Positions 20,797 through 25,557 of a stretch of 25,557 nt of DNA are shown here, in pieces. The notes under the pieces were generated by a model. It worked only from the letters and a program-made list of their open reading frames with translations. It was not told where the DNA came from and ran no database searches. Each line of letters starts with the position of its first letter. Positions within the stretch are counted from its first letter, which is position 1. The translations under genes were made by a program, and so were the position numbers. This stretch comes from Apostichopus californicus (taxonomy: Eukaryota > Echinodermata > Holothuroidea > Aspidochirotida > Stichopodidae), in contig JAIPMN010001566.1 of NCBI GenBank assembly GCA_020650975.1, forward strand, positions 1 through 25,557. The letters are read 5' to 3'.

Positions 20797-21207
20797 AATC
20801 AATGAATCTCATAAATTGTTATGTCATTCAATGACAACACATCAAACCCTCTGTGTTTTGCGCTCGAATATTGGAAACTGCTTATTAATTTTCAAATTAT
20901 GAAGTTATTTCATCATACCAAGATAAAATCATATCCCATTACAAAGTGGAATTATTTTCCAAGAGTAAATATTCGATCCTTTACATTTTGAATAAAGACA
21001 AAAGCATTTGTTGGTGTAGTATATGCATGCCATGACATGTCAAATGATTGTGCAATATGCACCAAAAACCAACGATAGTTAATCGAACTAAGTAGTTACA
21101 CTGTCAGCCTATATAGTAGGCCTACCATTACAATTGCGACTCTCTTTACCATAGCGGATATTGCGTCTGTACAGTGTAAACAATTCGGGCGTGTTACTAT
21201 TACTGTC

Positions 21208-21301
21208 ACAGAAAACCCCCACAACTTGCAAGACTTGAAAATGAATTAGGCCTAATCGGTTATGGTTGTGTGAAAAGTTGTGGGTTGTGGGGGTTACAGA
21301 A
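21208..21301. mobile_element. miniature inverted-repeat element with 6-bp flanking repeats
   Basis: An 82-bp core (21214-21295) begins AACCCCCACAAC and ends with its perfect 12-bp reverse complement, GTTGTGGGGGTT. It is flanked on both sides by ACAGAA (21208-21213 and 21296-21301), which fits a 6-bp target-site duplication. It codes for nothing. The size is very small for a MITE, so it may be an internally shortened copy of a cut-and-paste DNA transposon; the family is not clear. Confidence 0.5.
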
Positions 21302-21590
21302 ATAACTATATGGGATTATCCCACATTTTTGAACGCTTCCGACTGTTGATCATGAGAAGGGGAAAGGTGGGGGGTGGCTATGGCTATGGCTATTTTAAGT
21401 AACAACTATTCTGTAGAGAACAAGTTACATGCTATAACTTGTCTCAAATTCTGGGTTGCAAATCTCGACGCAATTGTAACAAGTATGAGACGAATCATAA
21501 TAATATGCACAGAACATATAATTATTACGTCCATATACAGGCCCATAGTGAAAGCATTGGGTGGGGTCAACTGGGAAGAGCTACAACCCG

Positions 21591-21606
21591 GGGGAGGGGG
21601 GGGGGG
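21591..21606. repeat. G homopolymer tract
   Basis: GGGGAGGGGG extends into 11 consecutive G. Similar long G or C runs occur at 544-554, 882-895, 1145-1154, 2788-2797, 4154-4166, 7021-7029, 19674-19682, 25213-25223 and 25545-25557. Confidence 0.9.
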
Positions 21607-21649
21607 TCCCACTGCCTCTCACAGTATACTAAATGAAAACTAAATAGGT

Positions 21650-22495
21650 GTCCCAGTGACCGATTTAGTCCCATGAGTCCGACCTAGTCCTCGACGACAC
21701 TCTTCATATATAATATACCCATCTCTTCATCATTCTGGATCACTTCCAGTTATTAATCAGTTCTTCTTGACCACTTGTGTTCCAAATTTCAACAAAACTT
21801 AGTAAAACCATCCATCCATTATTTCCGATACCTTCACAATGATTACTTTACTTTGATTTACATCATTAGAGAGGGTCATACACAATCTTAGATATGTTAA
21901 AACGGTTAAACATTTCCAAACCCTCAAAACAAAACGTGTAAACATATTTTGACAGTTTTAGGAATAAATAAACCCGTTTATCATTTATTTATCACTTTCT
22001 TCCCTTCGTGTTTTAGTGATGACATTGAAAACAGTGAGTTGAATTTGAGTACCATGAAGCAGTTTTGCCCCCTATCATGATGCTTCACTTTAGATTGCTC
22101 ATTATTCTCAGTTTTAAAGATGGCATTCATTGGCTGTAGTATTTAAGGCCATCATTAGGCCTTACCCCAAATTTTAGCATGCTCAAAATTGCTAGAAGTT
22201 TTAAAAATAATTTCTTAGAGGCTATGATTCTTCATATCAATTCAGACGTAGAGGAGACATTTATATGTTTCAATAATGAAAGGCAACGCTATTAGGTTGG
22301 CAGTAAAGTGTTTCTTGAAATCTGTGCATCAGTAGTGACCATGATTATTTGACTTTGTAGCAAATTTGGAGGATATGCTGCTGGCCTTGAATCACTCTGA
22401 CATTGGTCGAAGACATGATTCACTTAAAATCTTAGCAGTCACGCAATGCAGAGAATAGGAACGAAATCCAGACACACAAGTTTACTGCACTATAG
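21650..22495. other. intergenic, no gene seen
   Basis: AT-rich sequence with no supported gene, RNA or repeat. A GTGATGA box at about 22017 was checked as a C/D snoRNA start and lacks a suitable partner box. Confidence 0.45.
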
Positions 22496-22499
22496 TTAG

Positions 22500-22635
22500 A
22501 TGACCAGACGTCCCCCGATTTCCGGCGACAATCCCCGGATTTCATGGACCTAATTTGGGCCCCGGATATCCCCGGATTTCATGCACTGTCCTTGAACATT
22601 CCCCGGCAAAGTTGTAAGTTAAGGCCCGGAATACG
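22500..22635. repeat. probable decayed dispersed repeat with CCCCGGATTTCATG motifs
   Basis: The segment starts TGACCAGACGTCCCCCGATT and contains two exact copies of ATCCCCGGATTTCATG (22531-22546 and 22568-22583), plus further CCCCGG words. It is sharply GC-richer than its flanks. The opening resembles a type of interspersed repeat seen in many animals, but I cannot name the family. Confidence 0.35.
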
Positions 22636-22642
22636 TACATTT

Positions 22643-22667
22643 ACACACACACACACACACACACACA
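22643..22667. repeat. (CA)n microsatellite
   Basis: About twelve uninterrupted AC dinucleotides. Confidence 0.97.
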
Positions 22668-22799
22668 AATTCTACATAATGCAATACAGAAACGTGGACA
22701 TTAGTCCATCAGTCTTAAAACATAACACCACTCTAAATATTGAAATCTCAAAGTCCCACCAGTTTCTTTAAAGTGTATAGTTTTAGATACTGCCCGTTG

Positions 22800-23145
22800 A
22801 TGTCAACATCAACATCATGTCCCAGGAATTATTACCCTCCTTGAACCTAGGACCAATGGGGTTACTTATGCCAACCGTGCTTTTCAGTTTCTGGTCCCAA
22901 ATTGTGGAATTCCCCCCAAACCATTTAAAATGTATACCTAATAAATCACTTTTCAAAACTAAACTAAAAACCTACCTCTATGCTAAACATTTTTCAATTT
23001 GATTTGTAATTATATTTCATTGTTGCATTATTGTTTTTGCTTTTCTTTCTATTCATATTTATATGTATGGCGCTTTTGACAACTATTTTGTTTATAATTA
23101 GCGCATTATAAATCTTAGTTATTATTATTATTATTATTATTATTA
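22800..23145 (+). mobile_element. 5'-truncated LINE, 3' end (CR1/L2-like)
   Basis: Only the last part of the reverse-transcriptase ORF and the 3' tail remain. One frame reads EPRTNGVTYANRAFQFLVPN and a shifted frame gives SVSGPKLWNSPQTI, which together echo the RAFSVSGPKLWNSLP motif near the end of CR1/L2-type ORF2. A third stretch reads IPNKSLFKTKLKTYLYAKHF, matching the usual SFKSKLKTHLF ending. The coding part carries at least two frameshifts, so it is dead. The tail has ATGTATGGCGCTTTTGACAA and GCGCATTATAAATCTTAGTT, then an (ATT)n run (23119-23145), as expected for LINEs that prime on a short microsatellite. Truncation at the 5' end is typical of target-primed reverse transcription. Confidence 0.8.
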
Positions 23146-23502
23146 CTGCACTGATGCACCCTTTGCCCCGAGTTCCCTTACACTATAATGACCACAATAA
23201 TGACCAGGTTGTTCACAGGCGTGGAGATCCTGGTAGGGCCCCGCGACCAGTTATGTAACCGGGCCCCTTTCTGTACTCATCGTATTTACTAATAAGTACA
23301 TTATGTAACTGAGGATACACCCTTCTTTAACCCCCACAGCTTCCACCTAATTGTCCGCTAGAGCTCCGAGGCTATATCCTGCTCCTCCTCCACCACCCCC
23401 TTCCTCCTGCAAATACTCGTGGCGGTGGGACCGTGTGATCATTATGATGTAACGCCAAATGAGTGTCACAGAGTTCATTATAAAGGGATCATATACTTCT
23501 AA

Positions 23503-23683
23503 ACAGGGAGTAATTTATCCAGATTCGCATCGCAATATGCTAAGCAAAATGGTGAAATTGCTAAACAAGTTCAAGGATGTATATCACTTTGTTTACGTAC
23601 GAAACCATAGTACTTTATATGAGACCAATTTCAGAGCCTTTCAAAACTGCTGCAAACAAATTGAACACTAAATTACTCCCTGT
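23503..23683. mobile_element. 181-bp MITE with 15-bp terminal inverted repeats, mariner-like
   Basis: The left end ACAGGGAGTAATTTA (23503-23517) is the exact reverse complement of the right end TAAATTACTCCCTGT (23669-23683). Ends beginning CAGGG next to TA are usual for Tc1/mariner elements. TA follows the right end, while the left neighbour reads AA and may be a mutated TA. The interior has no recognisable transposase motif, so the element is non-autonomous. Confidence 0.65.
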
Positions 23684-24019
23684 ACATCTGACCTTATTAG
23701 CCAAACGGTCGATAACAGAAACTACACAATGCTACTCATGAAAAGCCCAGATATAGGCCTATAGGCTATGTCTACTAATATCTGTTAAGTCAGTACTGCT
23801 ATAATTTGCATATGAAATGAAACAATGCAAGCTTGGAATTTTCGGTCTTTTTATTTCATGGTTTTCTTATACTGTTCGCACCTGTAAGCTGTTATCCCTC
23901 TGCATGTAACACTGTGGTACGAGTAGACGACAACTCGTAAACAGACAAATCCAATGTATCGCGGTTACAGATAATTTGTCGATAACTGTTAAATTGAATA
24001 TGGTTAAAGTATTTTCGTC

Positions 24020-24112
24020 GACATTCCGGTTTCCCGGAAGTCCCCGAAAGGCACTCTCTTGTGGTGGTCTTTGCGAAATTTGTGGTTCGTTTGATAAACT
24101 CAACTGGAAGGT
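24020..24112 (+). promoter_or_regulatory. possible promoter with first exon donor
   Basis: Two ETS-family sites face each other: ATTCCGGTT (24023-24031, reverse) and CCGGAAGT (24034-24041, forward). The next 70 bases are locally richer in GC and CpG and end at a donor-like CTGGAAG|GTATTT (GT at 24111). Paired ETS sites at a TSS followed by a short non-coding first exon are common in housekeeping genes. If real, the gene continues right, beyond the window. No coding partner is visible. Confidence 0.25.
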
Positions 24113-24129
24113 ATTTTGAAATGTCTGAC

Positions 24130-25557
24130 AAGCTACGTTAAAATGATGTGATCGTAGTTAGCTTACGTTATATATGTAGGGTGTCGCTACCAGCTATAGT
24201 TTAATATTTTTCATTTATTTTTAAATCCAAAACTGGAGTTGGCCAAATAAAATCGATGTTACTTACTATTAATTCAAGTTTCAAGTTTAATAGAAAGACC
24301 AGAAGGTTAGGAACCAGGCAATAAGTCAATCAGGTAATAAGTTGCTAAAACTAGAACAAGATAAATTCCTAAGAGTAATTACTCCTTCTGACATGTATCT
24401 TTGCGCTTGAAAATCATTACAATAAATAACTTGAACATCTGAACACCATCATGTCGACAGTTCATGCATCCTAGTAAGAAACAGTGTACACCCACCCCAC
24501 CCCTCTTTCACAATTAGACAGAATCTACTACCCCTCTGAAGACCAGATATCCGTAAATAAATAATTTGTTTACAAAGCATTTCATGTCAAGTCAGAATAA
24601 AGTCAGTCACTCCGTTGATCTTATTGCGGTGAATATAAATAAAAAAAACCCAAAAAGTTGAAATTGTCAAAATGTTGCAACAAATGTTGCCTGTCAACTA
24701 AAATCAAGAACTACACATGTCTCGTTGTCTGGAGTCCAAGTCGCATGGTATTTGTTCTGTAGTCAACCGATTGAAAAGTCCAAGAATAAACTACGCTCAA
24801 GAATAAATTGAGTCGTATGCAATATTTGTAAAGACTCAAATATGCTGTAGTTTTCCATGGTAAGTAGTATCTTGTCATCCAAACGAAAACATTAGCTAGT
24901 CAGTGATGTCATCATCGGTCGAAGTTAATAACAACCATTAGCCCAGACTGGTGTATGTAAAACAGGAAGGGGGTCTACGTAAATATGCTACAAAAGCATT
25001 GTTTAGTTCTGTTGGTATTTGATATTTTGTTTCCATTATTTAAATGCCATTCTCAGGATACAATCAAATATGTAATTGATGGTCCACTGACGTAGTCTGC
25101 AGAGTAGGAAATGTATCATTGTTACAAACACAACTAATTTGAACAAATAGTACAATGTTCATTATTTTATTTATGGGGTATATACAGACCTGACTTGAGG
25201 ATAGGATGGGGAGGGGGGGGGGGTGAGGAACTGTAGCCCTTGGGTACAGTGTCAATAAGGCTTCCAAAAACAGTGTGGGATGAAAAATAATATTTTCTCC
25301 TGTTTAAAAAAAAAATTTACTTAAGACTTCAAAAAGTTGGCACTTGTTAATGATGAATTTACACAGAGCTTTACTTCTGTCGTGAGGCGCAAAGATATAA
25401 CACTTTGGATACCCCTGAAATGCACAATGCCTTTTTGCTGAAGGAAACTTGTTTTTTGCAGCTTTTCATCAGGATTATATCACATAACTTACGGACGATG
25501 GTGGGTTTGTCTCTACTTTATGCAAACACAGAGTAAGAGGGGATGGGGGGGGGGGGG
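24130..25557. other. intergenic, simple G tracts
   Basis: No gene is supported on either strand. It contains an 11-G run (25213-25223) and a 13-G run (25545-25557) that reaches the window end. Confidence 0.5.

Noticed and set aside
22017-22100. Possible C/D box snoRNA (GTGATGA box)
   Set aside because: There is no CTGA box at the right distance and no terminal stem.

Overview
This window looks like animal (metazoan) nuclear DNA. The only gene that can be named, MEX3, is a two-exon gene with a 5.5 kb intron. The rest is AT-rich, low in coding content and scattered with microsatellites, long G or C homopolymers, small inverted-repeat elements and the decayed 3' end of a LINE. The MEX3 protein resembles the vertebrate MEX3 proteins in both KH domains and the RING finger but lacks their long low-complexity insertions. 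A marine invertebrate deuterostome, perhaps an echinoderm such as a sea cucumber, would fit, but this is a guess from general appearance.

Layout. About 1-3600: a possible 3' part of an unidentified plus-strand gene. The exon-like block at 269-435 has good splice sites, and weaker exon-like blocks follow, mixed with repeats. 3600-7600: intergenic DNA with a foldback element (5123-5562), short tandem duplications, a GC-rich island near 6600-6870 and a minus-strand motif resembling a hammerhead ribozyme or Penelope-like element end (about 7535-7568). 7600-11189: AT-rich DNA, at least part of which is probably the long MEX3 3' UTR. It holds a five-copy 26-bp minisatellite and an (AAT)n run. 11190-18196: MEX3 on the minus strand, with exon 2 at 11190-12439, the intron at 12440-17976 and coding exon 1 at 17977-18196. 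The two exons join in frame to give a 489-residue KH-KH-RING protein.

18420-18660 has the marks of a promoter (CRE, CCAAT, GC box, E2F and YY1-like sites), and a short divergent ORF starts at its right edge. 18900-25557 is mostly intergenic. It contains a compact 104-codon ORF with its own TATA-like and polyadenylation signals (20482-20796), an 82-bp element with perfect 12-bp terminal inverted repeats and 6-bp flanking direct repeats (21208-21301), a LINE 3' end (about 22800-23145), a 181-bp mariner-like MITE (23503-23683) and a possible promoter with a first-exon donor near 24020-24112.

Apart from MEX3, no gene here is certain. The coding candidates are offered with low confidence and rest on splice-site, phase and open-frame arguments only.
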